64,000 bases of DNA from Diphasiastrum complanatum (taxonomy: Eukaryota > Streptophyta > Lycopodiopsida > Lycopodiales > Lycopodiaceae). The stretch spans positions 32,186,927-32,250,926 of the forward strand of contig CM055109.1 in NCBI GenBank assembly GCA_029204225.1, in the 5' to 3' direction. Positions 12,197 to 23,675 of the stretch are shown here, piece by piece. Numbering within the stretch: position 1 is the stretch's first letter; each line of letters opens with the position of its first letter. Made by a program: the position numbers and the translations under genes. The notes under the pieces were generated by a model. That model was not told the origin of the DNA and did no database searches. It worked only from the letters and a program-made list of their open reading frames with translations.

Positions 12197-13457
12197 TCAG
12201 AAAATATGCTTCCTTGAACTTACAGTACCTTTACCTTTAATAGCTTGTGTGCTATTATCGCCAAGGTGAACATATTTGTTGGTACTGTAGGGTGTATAGG
12301 ACTTGAAACAATCAATGAGGCTGGTCATATGCTGAGTGGCACTGAAATCCAAGAACCAAGAACCATCATTGGATGCTCCTTGATTGCTGATCATGAAAGC
12401 ATCATGATCCGCTTCTTGAATGAGTTGTGGAGCTTCTGTAGCTGCATTGGCCACTTGATTTGACTGTCCCTTGCTGTTGTTCTTTGCTTGTAGTATCCGG
12501 TAGTCTTGAATCTCATAGTTGTTTCTCTTGTAGTATCTGCAGAACAGCTTCTTCTTAGTATGCGGATTTGGCTGTTCTTTGTGTTGTGTTGGTTTCTGGT
12601 CTTGCTTTGATTGCTTTGGGCCTTTCTTCTTTTTCTGCTTAGTTGTGCTCTTGTTGGTATACAAAGCGTGAGAATCAGCTGAGGAACTGGAGGCTTTGTT
12701 CCTCTGCGTGTCTTCCTGCAACAACATTGCAATGACTTTTGAGAGAGTCAGCTCTGGATGCATCGTGATGATCATCACCCAGCTGTTGTATGAGCTTGGC
12801 AAGCTTGTAAGCAGTTGCATTTCTGCGTCTTGATTGTCTATGAGAGATTCGACAGCGGCCATTTACTTCAGCAGGTTCTTGAACTGGTTGATGTGATTCT
12901 ACAGGGAATCACCATTTGCCATCTTGAGGGAGTAGAATTTCTTCCTGAGATGTAGCTTGGAAGCTATATCTCGCACTTCATATAGCGTGCTCAAGATGTC
13001 CTAGACTTCTTTGGATGTCTGGGCTTCGGACACATGGCCAATCTGAGTATCTGAAATGTTGAGGATGATCAATGCAAATGCTTTGCCATCTTCAGCTTCC
13101 ATTTGGAGATTGCTGCGTCGTCAGCTTTGGATTTCCCCTCTGCACCTGGAACAACGTCATACAACTATTTATCCATTAGCACGGTTTTCATCTTAAATTT
13201 TCATAGATGGTAATTACTCCATCAAGCTTGTCCATGATAGGACTGGCTTTCCCTTGGGAATCCATGTGGAAGATTAGTCTAGGTGATAGGAATTACTATT
13301 AGTGACTTAAGTATGAAAATCTGGTGCTAAATTATAGAACAAGAAGACAATCACTCTATCGGCTAGTAGAGTCTTGTTTTTGTGGAAGCTTACCAGGCTA
13401 CAGAAATAGCTCTAAAATAAAACTACTTAAAGAATCAGATAGATTTTGATATCTTAG
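12197..13457 (-). pseudogene. Ty1/copia gag and protease fragment
   Basis: The minus-strand frame 12197-12862 encodes the late gag part, a Lys/Gln-rich linker, a degenerate zinc knuckle (CRYYKRNNYEIQDYR, where two of the CCHC ligands are replaced by Tyr) and the protease start SWFLDFSATQHMT, where the usual DSG is DFS. Upstream gag (12863-13300) is present but broken by stops. The fragment ends near 12220 within the pre-integrase region. Gag forms the particle and protease would process it; with these changes this copy cannot do either. Confidence 0.85.
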
Positions 13458-13469
13458 GCTCTGATCCCA
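13458..13469 (-). other. Primer-binding site, one mismatch
   Basis: The minus strand reads TGGGATCAGAGC, one base off the Met-tRNA consensus TGGTATCAGAGC, directly inside the LTR end CCGACA at 13470. Confidence 0.75.
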
Positions 13470-14533
13470 TGTCGGAAAATCAAAGGATCAGGACTTTCGA
13501 TTCTCTTGGTGCATGCACTACTGGTGACTTAGTAGGCGAACACAAGAATTTGATAATTTTAATGCCTTTAAGGCACGGTGGTAGCGGAAGTGAAGAGCAG
13601 ACAACCAGACAAAACAATCCAGACAGATTGTAGAAAAGCATTACAATATTGACACAAATATGAACAAACAGAGCTGTAATCAGATTAAGTATAAATATAC
13701 AAGTCAATAATGCAAGTGAGCACAAAACAATAGCGGACATAACTGCATGCTTCACAAGCTAATCACAATCTGTAAAGGTTATGAATCTATTACTGACAAT
13801 CAATCTGAAAGAGAGAATCAATGCGCAAAGGCATCTACAATGTCTGTCTCTAAATTTACAGATCATGCTCCGTTCTATCTTCTGTTCTACATGTTACATT
13901 TGAATACTGAGATGGTATTCAATATATACATCATTTTTACAGGTGTGCAGTTGAAGAAGGTACAAAAAGTGGTTGTGCTATCTGTGGGAGATTGTGGGTG
14001 GCTGTTGTTGTTGTCAAATCTGATTGCACAGTAGTGCATGGAACGAGCATGAGGAGGCCACGATGTCGGGCTTCACTAAAATTGACACTGATGAAAACTC
14101 AAAAATTGCGACACTCCGTCCAATGCCTTAGAAAAATGATTTACATGGTACCTTCGCCTTTCTATAAGGGCACCTTTGGCTATTGTAGGGCACCTTCGGC
14201 ACTTGTAAGACAGTGTCGCCTTTTTCGCCTGTCATAAATTACGTGTAAAAACACAGTGTCGTCTTTTTTGCATTTTTTGCCTGTCCAAATTTGCTTGTAT
14301 TTATGCAGACTGTCGCTTTTCTGGAAGTGTCGCAAGCACTTGGTTGCTCAGGATGGCCCGAAGGTGAAAAAGCGACATTGTCGCGCCTGTGGAAATTTCT
14401 GAGTAAAAATACAGACTGTAGCGACAATGAGTTCAAATATGCAGACTATGCGACAACATGAGTAAAAATGCAGCAACATGAATGGAGGCAGATTAACATA
14501 AGATTTAGGAGAGCAGGGGAGATAAATCCAAAA
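13470..14533 (-). repeat. 5' LTR of copia element (~1.06 kb)
   Basis: The minus-strand end is TTTTCCGACA next to the PBS. The start is inferred by similarity to the short LTR at 51163-51400, whose terminal sequences match both ends ('gataaatcca' and 'gtaggcgaacacaa'). The interior at 14200-14475 carries repeats of 'agtaaaaatgcag' and 'gtcgc' motifs that also occur in the LTR at 38.6-39.05 kb. Confidence 0.65.
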
Positions 14534-14539
14534 TGTGGT

Positions 14540-15790
14540 CTGTAGTCATTTGCTTAGGATCCTGAAAATAAAATTCCGCACTAGCCAATTAGGCAGCACA
14601 CACTCAGGTGCAGACAAGAAGGGCTGCCCCCGAAACAGAAACAATTGCGCCAAAACTCTACACCTTATGCCTCTAGCAATGATCTTGCCATCCTTCTTGA
14701 TGTTACATGTATTTATGGTGAACTCCACAATCAAACTATTGTCAAAAGCAATTGTCCTACACTAAGCAAGTTCTTAGTGATACTAGGAATATAAAGTACT
14801 CCATTAATCCTGATCTTCCTTGAAGATCCCAAGCATAAAGGTATGGATCCTATTCCTTCTACCTTACAAGCATAATCATTTGCTGTAAAAATTGACTTAA
14901 TAGGTCCATCATAGGTAGATAAGGTTGAAAAATACTCCCTCTTACTTGTCATGTGGGAGTTAGCCCCACTATCTATCCACCAAGGGTCTTCACCTCTTAT
15001 GATTGAAGATGAGAAACTTGACATCGTGAGTGAACCTTCATGAGAGCTCTCCTCTTCTTCTTGGCCTAGGTTTGCTTGACTTTGAGCTTGTTTCTTCTCG
15101 AAGCACTCCGAGACATAGTGCCCCATCTTGCCAAAAAAATAGCATTTGATCTTCGACTTATTCTTCTTTGGCTTGCTCGAGCTTGTCCTTGAAGGTCCTT
15201 CTTGATCTTCACCTTTGACTTGGTTCTTCTTGAATGCAGCACCTTTGCCTTTGGATTTGCTCTTGGTGAAAAGAGCCTTCTCATCTCCATCATTGAGGGA
15301 GAGCTTCTCTAGCCTTGACTTGATGTGAGTTCTCCTACTCTCCTCGGCCATGAGGACTCCTTGGAGACCTTCACGTGAGGGCACCAAGCCCATAATTGCA
15401 TAGCCTTGCACCAAGTTAGCAAAATCCACACTTAAACCATTCAATATTAGCTGAACAAGTTCGCTTTCCTTAATGGAATCTCCTAGGTAAGCAACCTCCT
15501 TGTTTAAGTCCTTAACTCTCAGCACATATGAATGTCCATTCTCTCCTTTAGCTTGAAAACATTGAAGTATTTGATTCTTCAAGGATAACAACCTTGAAGT
15601 ATTCTTATATTTATATATCTTTTGAAGAGTTCCCATGCTTCTTGAGCCGAGGTGCAAGCAACTACCTCCTTAAGAAGCTCATTAGCTGCATTCATTTTTA
15701 TACAGCCTTGCACCTCCTTTTGTATTTTGTAGCTTCTTGAGGTGAATGAGAAAGCTCAAAACTTGACCTCTCAATAAGATCCTACTTGAT
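14540..15790 (-). pseudogene. Ty1/copia gag-protease fragment, second lineage
   Basis: The minus-strand frame 14731-15657 carries a gag region, a zinc knuckle with the second Cys replaced (CYFFGKMGHYVSEC), and the protease motif WWIDSGANSHMTS with intact DSG. It continues after a frameshift into the pre-integrase segment at 14560-14734 (IVEFTINTCNIKKDGKI). The upstream part, 15657-15790, is broken. It differs from the neighbouring copia family, so it belongs to another lineage. It is truncated at about 14540, where the next LTR begins. Confidence 0.85.
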
Positions 15791-17889
15791 CTTAATCCAA
15801 ATCAAATATATTAGTGTAAACAAGAATGGAAACTAGCTTGAATTTGCATAAAAATTGGATCTAGAATTGCCTCATCCTTGATCTTGACTTCACAAGGATA
15901 TAGGATTCACCTAACATGAACCAAAAGGAATAATATGCACATAAATGCCTCTTCAAATCATTCCTACAAGATTAGGTTGAATCATAATGCAATAATCAAT
16001 CCAAACTATCTCACAAATCAAGCAAAATTGAACACAATCTTGACTAGAATTGCATTCACTTGATGAGCACTTGTCAAATTATTTGGGCTAACCCCATAAA
16101 TGACTTTGTAAGATCTTAATAAGTCTAAGAACGACCTATTACAGTACCAAAGATAAGGATCTACCTTCCATTTGATTGATTGAAAACTATTTCTTGTGAT
16201 AGACTCCACAAATCGAATAGCATCAATATGAGGAATGTGCAAAATACTTGTTATTTTGATCCAATTGATAAAAGATGACCACAACTCAGATTTTGAAGCT
16301 AAAAAGCCTGTAAATAAAAAAACATTAGATCCCTCTTCAATCATATGCCAATAGCATTCATCAATCAAATCATAGACTCAAACTAGTCAAGAAGGAAAAT
16401 CTCGATTTTGCTCATTATTGGATGGTTAGGTGGGACTTTTTAGTGAGCTTTTGGAAGCGAGCTTTTGGCAGTTTTGGTGAACTTTTATGGCAATTTTGAT
16501 GGGCATAATCCAAAATATGTTTTTAGGTCTAAAAGAGTATTCTATATGTACGGACATGACAATATGGACATTAAACTTAACACATATTTATGAAACTGTT
16601 ATGAATGAACAAGAGATTAAGGACTTCAATCCTCACAAAAAAACCAAATCAATTACAAATCTCTTTCGGTGTGGAAATATTGATTTACTTTTACCAATTT
16701 CTTCACTAAGGTTTATAAGTATCAGAAATGAAAATCAATTTTCAAACTCAAAATAAATCTTTTAGAATGATAATTTCTTAAATTGCATCACCAATGACGC
16801 TTTAGACATCATACACACTTTTTCAGAGCAAGCTGATGATCGTCTCTATCAACACGAGAGAAGTCTAATAATGCTTTCAAAACACTACATAAGTCTCGAT
16901 CTCCATTATTGTTGAAGGACAAAATTCCCTACTTGAAAAGATTTGCTCTTCATTCAAACTCATCATACAATGTCAATCTTCAAAAATAAAGTTGGCACAA
17001 TCGTCTGCCGTAGATTCCCTCTATGATCTGACTCTGCATTGATTCTACAGAAATTTATTTGACTGCTTTTAAATAGCTTTCAAGAAAAAAAAACCTACGG
17101 GCATTATGAGGCTTGAAAGAGAAGTGACCTTAATTAACTGCCCACTATGAGATTTTAGCACATAAAGATCAAATTTTGAAAAAAATTACTCAGAGCCCAT
17201 AAAAGTATGACCTCACATAATGTTGGCAATGCTCAAGTTGCTCTAGGGATTTTCACTCAATGTTGTGCTCAACGGTGTGGGGGCTGAAATACAAGGCCTA
17301 AGGGGCATTTGAATGAAGCCCGGAAAAATTAGGAAAGAATCACCTTGCATGGAAGGGACCTGTGCACATAATAATTTTGGTAATCAATTTTGTTTAAAAA
17401 AATCAATCGGCCTTGGAAAAAGGTATTCTGTTGTGGCTGTAGAACTATTGTACTTTCTTTGTTTTATGTTGTTCATAAACAGTGAAAATGCGGAATTCCA
17501 GTGGTATGTAGAGCTCAGATCACTTGCTTTATTGCACTTTGCACCATTTTTTGCTCATCATTTGTATGCTGTACGCTCTACTGGAGTTTCTTGCTGCTTT
17601 GCATTTTATGAACGCAAATTTTTTTTTTTGGATTATTTGTGCCCAGTCCCCACCTCATTTTTCATTAACAAATGAGGCATAGCAAGAAAGCGCAATCTGA
17701 AATCTCATCTTGTGAGACACTATTAATAGCTTTAAAGGTTGCATATGTCCATTGATGATTGAGGATGTTCGTTGTGATGGCCTTCTATGAAATGTTGTGA
17801 AGCATCATTGATGTTAATGGTTTTGGCATAAACCCTAAAAGTTGAGTGACGGCAAGGTGCCGCTGTGAGGCGTGTTATGAGCTTGTCCC
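15791..17889. other. Unassigned AT-rich DNA
   Basis: A 116-codon minus-strand frame at 16018-16368 is open but has no recognised motif. 16435-16500 is the second copy of the dispersed repeat seen at 8497-8560. Nothing else recognised. Confidence 0.3.
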
Positions 17890-19018
17890 ATTAGATCTAC
17901 TAGATCTATTCCATTTTTCAAGAATCTGATTTTATATTATGAAAAAGTTTTCAAGATTCGATCAATCGATACTTCTCAAAAAATGATAAATCTCTCAAAA
18001 TCCAATTCAAAATATATCAGATTTGATCCAAATTTTGACAGAGACTTGATCTAAAAAATCATAAACTTAAAATAGGTCTGGTGAAGGTCCACTAGGCGAA
18101 GATTGGCTCAACGAAGGTTCAATAGTGCTATTTTGGACAAAAAACTCTTTGAACATTTTTTTTTGATGATTTCTTGGAACATAACCTTCGCCGACCTCTC
18201 AGGTGAAAGATCTGACACATATACAATTATGGAAAAATGGGCGAAGGTTTATGACACAAGAAAATACAGTTTCTGATGGTTGGCGAGGGTAAAATTCAAG
18301 ATTTTCTATGATCTGATCAAGAAGAATCTTTGTTGAACTCAAAAATAATATATTACTATAAATAGAATATTTTGGAAACTTGGCAAAAGATCAAGAGTAA
18401 TACTAGTAATTTTAAAAACAGTGATTTTTTTTGGCAAAAATATTACAATATGACAACTGATCCTCTAAAATCCTTTCTATTTTTGATATTATTCTTTGTC
18501 GACCTGGCAGTAGATAGATCTCAATCACACATGTGCACAGTGAATCGGGCAAAGGTTCTTTTTAGGGTTTTGATGATTTTTTTGGTGTTTTTTGACGGTT
18601 TTGTTGATGTTTCTGGAAATTTGCCAAGAATTAATCTTTGCCCTTCAAACTAAAGGTTCTGTGAACAAAACCGAAGGTGTCTATAACTCGGCGAAGGTTT
18701 CTTGAAAGAGGGTAAAAATTCTAAGCTTTGATGACATTTTTTTGTCTCTTTTTGACCAAATCTAGCAGATTTGACCGATTTTTGTTATTTTCTATGATAT
18801 CTCAGATCCAAATGGATCTTAAGATTGGCAATCTGAATAGCTTTTTCTGTTTTAACAATCAGATTAGATTTCAAACAAGCAAATCCACTCAAATCAAGCA
18901 AAATCAATCCCAAACTAGCTCTAAAATGCAGATCTAACACTATTCATGCCACGACAAGATGCCTAATGCAAGCTAATCATCCAAAAATCATGCTGCAAAC
19001 TGAAAAATTGGCGTAGCT
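17890..19018. other. AT-rich DNA with recurring CGAAGGT motif
   Basis: The words GCGAAGGTT, CGAAGGTT and close variants recur on the plus strand at about 18098, 18112, 18241, 18549, 18677 and 18694, and once inverted at 18184. Since a minus-strand LTR and PBS follow at 19019, this is probably the 5' internal or leader region of that gypsy element, but no coding sequence was recognised. Confidence 0.35.
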
Positions 19019-19036
19019 CCTCGGCAACTGCGCCAA
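19019..19036 (-). other. Athila-type primer-binding site
   Basis: The minus strand reads TGGCGCAGTTGCCGAGGA, close to the TGGCGCCGTTGCCGGGGA used by Athila/Tat gypsy elements, three bases inside the LTR end at 19040. Confidence 0.7.
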
Positions 19037-19039
19037 AAT

Positions 19040-19270
19040 TGTAGTGGGTTTCTTTCCTTGCCTAACCTGAATCCAAGATCTAGTCAATCTAGCATCATAG
19101 AGACAAAGTTACTTGTCATGCGTAGGTTCGTTCCCATGAGAGCGATAGTTTAGTTCAGATTTCAGCATGAATGGAAGATCTAAATCTACTTCTACATCCA
19201 TTAACCCTACTCATTAACACTAAGATCCATTAACACTACGATCCACAACAAAGATAGCTCACTCACTCAC

Positions 19271-19361
<91 letters not shown>

Positions 19362-19857
19362 AAGTATAATAACACTCAATCCCAATAACATTCAGATCTA
19401 ATAATTAGCAAAATCCAAAGAAAGCGCGAGAGATGGAGAAGGAAAGAAGAAGAACAAGGACATTCATCAATTCATTTCTAAAGAGAACCAATCTACTTTA
19501 TTGAAATGAGAAAATGAACAGGAGGAGCAACTCGAGTTGGTCCCTTCTTATAGTAGAGAGGAGGACTCTGGCCTCTGAATCCTATTGGTCCAGTCTTGCC
19601 TCTCTTTTTATTCAAATTGAAAAAGTGTGAGAACCATCAAAATTGGAGGGAAACCCAACTTTATTCACTAACTTGACTTTTAGGCCCGGTGACATTAAAA
19701 GTCCCGCAAAAAGGCCTAAAGTCCTTTTATTGGCTTTTAACTAATCAATCAAATAACTATGTGATCATTGGGTTGGACTTACACACGCAGAGTGCCAAAT
19801 CCCTCTCACTTATTAACTAGGGTTAGGGTTGCCTTGGGATCTGCAAACCCTCCAACA
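19040..19857 (-). repeat. 5' LTR, Athila-type gypsy family (818 bp)
   Basis: On the minus strand it starts TGTTGGAGGGTTTGC and ends ACCCACTACA, canonical TG..CA. The boundaries were set by comparing it with the copy at 33767-34612: the two agree from TGTAGTGGG through 'gcaaaccctccaaca' and diverge outside. It carries a CT microsatellite at the same internal position as the other copy. Confidence 0.8.
19273..19356. repeat. (CT)n microsatellite in LTR
   Basis: About 84 bp of uninterrupted CT, preceded by a short ACTC repeat. Confidence 0.95.
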
Positions 19858-20436
19858 TCTTCCCAAAGAGTAAAAAAGCCAAGACCCCAACAAGAAGATT
19901 CTCTTCAACTCTTGTCTTCTTTTGAGTACCTTCCAACTGCAAATCCACTTAGCTTAGGCTCTACAAAGGATTCGGCACTAAGCAAGCCGCAAACAAGCAA
20001 CACAAGGGAATCACAAACTGACCCAACCAAAAAAACCTAGATCTTATGGATCTAGCCCCCAAGCTATGGATCAATCTATTACAAGGGAAGGAGGAATCAC
20101 ACTAGCATCATGTAGCTACCAATCGCACAATCAAGCATACACTAGTGAGAGCCAAGGGGTATACTTACACCCTCCAAGGCCCATGCACCACTAGTAGTGC
20201 ACTGTGACACCTCTACAGCATATCTGGGCCACATCATCAAGTTCTACAATGAGTCACTGATGGACCCATAAAAATCCACCATCATGAATTTAGGCCTTTA
20301 ACCATTAATTATGACCATATGCACATGAGGGCCCCAAACCACTCATAATCATAATTAACTTACGAGTCGAGATAGGCCTATTGACCTCTAATGGGATAAT
20401 CAATCTGAGATCAGTCGTGGGCATGACAATAAGTAT
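19858..20436. other. Unassigned DNA
   Basis: No gene recognised. This is the flank of the LTR at 19040-19857. Confidence 0.3.
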
Positions 20437-22475
20437 GGGGGAAGACCCATGTTTGAGGGCCTTCCCGACCCACTGGGGACGCTTAGCCTTTTCGATTGTG
20501 AGGGTAGGGAAGGCCCTTGGATGGGGGCCTTCCACAATGTGCCAGGGTTTTGAAAATTTTTTAGCTGTTTTTTGTAAGCTCTAGAAATGCACAATTACTA
20601 TATAAAGTAAGTGATTTTTTACAGTTGGTAAGATTCCTTCAATGAGTTTATTTATAATATTGGTATCTTACATGTCGTAAGATTCCTTCAAAGATGTCTA
20701 TTTTTAGACAAGCACAATTGTACCATTTAAGCATCCTCAAAATACATTCAAAATTTTGCGCTGATGCTTTATGTGTTTTGCAAATATTCATTTCGAACAA
20801 TTATAAATCAAGAAAGAAAAATAGGTTTTATTTTCAATTGTTCTCAAAACATTGCTTAGTGGTTGACATTTTCTTTTTGCACCTCAAATGTTTGTTGATA
20901 TTTTTGCACCCCTTGAGGTTTAAATATTCATGATTTTGATCTCACAATTTTGCGATGAAAACAATCATGAATTCTACAAATATAAATTCATCAAAAATAT
21001 TCATGAAAGCAATAATGACTTATATAATCAAATATTACAATTTCAAATTTAGAATTCAAAAAGTACTCACAATATACACAACCTCATTTTTTTGAGAATT
21101 GTAGTCACAATTTTCAAAATTGAGCATTCAAAATCTTACAATTATGTAATTGATACCTTGTGATTATTTTGCCCCTTTTTTGAACATCTTAAAAAGCATA
21201 ATATAATAGTATTTTTTTTTCAAATGGATGTGTTGTGCTTTCCACCCTTTGTGTCAAGCATCACTGCCACGTGGCACTTCCAGACTAGCTATTTAGAGTC
21301 AAAGTGCTAATTATGTTTTGTAAAATGCATGTGAAAAATGTCAAAGCTACCCATTACTCAATGGAAGGTGTCAAAGATAGGACATTGTGCCCGGTTCGGA
21401 TTTCCAGAATTTTTTAGGGGAGGGCCGATCTAATTGAAAAGCCGAACCGAGCAGAATGTTCACAGAAGTAGTCATACATTATGTTCTCAGCCTATTAGAA
21501 GTCTTCATAAGAGTAGGTATGAATATCATGTTCGATAGTCACAACTTTCAAGTTTCAACAATTAAGAATTGCAAGATTTACTACGCGTGATTTTCATGAT
21601 TCATAATCCAAAAGTCCTGAATATGAATTTCAAAACAAAGTGACAAATTGTAGAGTTGATGAAATTCACAATCCATGATTTATTAAATTCCCGGTTCAGT
21701 AAAAGTCACAATTGAGTATCTACGAATGTCACAATTTAGAAATCATAAAAATCGTATTCATGAAAATGATGATTTCATATTCAACAATCATAATTCAATA
21801 TTCATGAAAGTCATAGTTCAATGTTCATATAAACTTAGTACTGACAAAAAGCACGATTCGATTTTCACAATTTCAAGATTCGATATTCACACTTTCGAGA
21901 TTCAATATTCGCAATTTCATGATTCAATTAATTATATATTTAGAGTGTGTCCTAATCATGTAGTCTTCAAGATGTGTCTTTGTGCTGTTAAATATGTTAA
22001 GGGAACACGTATATATGGTCATTGTTATTTGTCATGGATATAGTTCTTATTAGGCCTAAATTAGACTAGGATATCTGAGGGTAGTCAAAATCAAGACATA
22101 TAGACTTAGTGCAGATTTCATATTTTTTTTCTATTAACATCATCAAAGATATAATTGTGAAACAAATTATCGGTCCTGAAAATGACATGCTTGTAGATTG
22201 TGAATCTTGAAATTCTTGATATTTTAAAGGAAAATTATGGCCCATATGACGCACCTTGTATAGTGGAATTCGAGGGAAAAATCAATTTCAAAGCAAGTTT
22301 TTTCTACCATGGACCTTTCGTTCAGAAGATGCAACGTAGAAAAAATTTAGTGCAAAAACAATAATAAATATGTTCAAATCAAGGAAGGATCCCTCCTTAT
22401 GCCCTTCCACTGACAATGCAAAAGCCTTCCTCGTGAAAGGGCCTTTTAGACGGGGACCACTCCCCCAAAAAATTA
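20437..22475. mobile_element. Possible DNA element with poor inverted ends
   Basis: The left side begins GGGGGAAGACCC..., followed by 'gagggccttcccgac'. The right side, read inverted, begins GGGGGAGTGGTCCCC, followed by 'aaaaggccctttcac'. The ends are similar but not identical, and no clear target duplication was found. The interior is AT-rich (20590-22370) with no recognised coding sequence. A non-autonomous TIR element is a guess; unrelated G-rich patches are the alternative. Confidence 0.25.
20930..21960. repeat. Degenerate short-word repeat region
   Basis: Words such as 'ttcatgatt', 'attcacaat', 'ttcaatattc' and 'tcatgaaagt' recur at irregular 15-40 bp spacing on both strands, densest at 21590-21930. 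The region looks like decayed minisatellite or low-complexity DNA. The open frame at 21726-22043 reflects this composition and is not a gene. Confidence 0.55.
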
Positions 22476-22619
22476 TAAGAAATTAAAATTGTAGGTTGTG
22501 AAAAATTCAACTAGTTTAGTTGAGAACTTTTGGCAATTTTGAGGCCAAAATGAAATTTCAACTTAGAGATAGACTTTTTAATGTCAATAAAGACATAAAT
22601 AGTGTTTGTACTATTTTTG

Positions 22620-23341
22620 ACAAATAGATAAGTTGATGAGGTGTTTTCTCTGCCATAAACTCGAGCACTGTGCTAAACAGTGCCCTGAACGGAAAGCAAA
22701 GTCGTCAAGTTTCATGGCTGTAGATTTACTGGCAGGTAAATTGGAAGTCAATTTGTTGAATAATTGTGCTTGTGATTGCAACTTTAGTACACTTTCTTTC
22801 AAGCCTAATGAATTGTTTTGTGTGAGAGGCAATATATTAGGGAAAGACGTAAATGTGCTATTTGATTCAGGTAGTACTCACAATTTTTTGAATGCTTGAC
22901 TTGTGCAGAAGCTCCGAGTGCCCACCATGGCCAGTGATCACTGTTATGTGGTCCATCTTGCCTCAGGGTCGGACAATGAGATTTGAGATGTCAAAGTCTC
23001 AAACTTAGAGCTTCGAATGTAGGACCATGTTGAGCCGTTGGACTTCCATGTCATGAATCTAGACCGAACTGATGTGATTTTGGGCTATGAATGGTTTTTC
23101 GATAAATCTGATTCTTAAGAAATAGATTTTGAAAAATCATACTATGGTATTTAAAAATAAGTTTGATATATTTGTCTCTATTTCTAGAGAGACCGATGTA
23201 CTTCCATTGCCGATGATTTCCTCTGCTGAATTAATAGAGAAACTTCATGCTTATGAGTATGAACTCATCCATTTTCTTTTAAAATCTTGTATGCATTGTG
23301 ATGTTGGTGATGTGAATGTGTTTTCATGATTTTACACCAAG
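22620..23341 (+). pseudogene. Ty3/gypsy gag zinc knuckle and protease (left half)
   Basis: The plus strand encodes a CCHC knuckle (CFLCHKLEHCAKQC, about 22646-22687) and a retropepsin motif in VLFDSGSTHNFLN (about 22855-22895). A second protease segment follows, with RTDVILGYEWF near 23070, and a linker towards RT up to 23341. Stops occur near 22899, 22985, 23022 and 23117, so it is decayed. The coding continues beyond the inserted copia element at 29032. Both halves plus the duplicated AGTTC show that this was one element before the insertion. Confidence 0.85.
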
Positions 23342-23346
23342 AGTTC
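23342..23346. repeat. Target-site duplication, left copy (AGTTC)
   Basis: AGTTC here and at 29027-29031 flank the copia element. Five base pairs is the usual size for Ty1/copia integration. Confidence 0.8.
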
Positions 23347-23347
23347 C

Positions 23348-23621
23348 CTTAGAATTTGCTTTGCACAGGAACGTAGATCATGCTACACAGTAACACAGAC
23401 AGAAAACACTCTCCACAACAAGCTCACATAGCAACTGTATTTCTCAAAATGAAATTACACTGTACATATAGTTGTTCACTCAGGCAACCCATGCATGACC
23501 CAGGTTGCCGTTGGCGGGACGCGTGTCCCGTCGACTTGCCTCGTGGCGAGGCCAACTGATCCTTATTTATTGATAGGACCCACAATACAGTAACACAAAG
23601 TTTTCTACTTCAATTCTAACT
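23348..23621 (-). repeat. 3' LTR of the nested copia element
   Basis: The minus strand starts AGTTAGAATT and ends AATTCTAAG, and matches 28754-29026 almost end to end. Confidence 0.9.
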
Positions 23622-23630
23622 CTCTCCCTT
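23622..23630 (-). other. Polypurine tract
   Basis: The minus strand reads AAGGGAGAG immediately before the 3' LTR, the plus-strand DNA primer site of the copia element. Confidence 0.8.
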
Positions 23631-23675
23631 AAAGTAGAGTCTACTTTTTATACAGTCATATACATAGCTTTAAAG

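Noticed and set aside
21726-22043. 105-codon plus-strand frame as a gene
   Set aside because: Its sequence simply reflects the repeated AT-rich words of the region.
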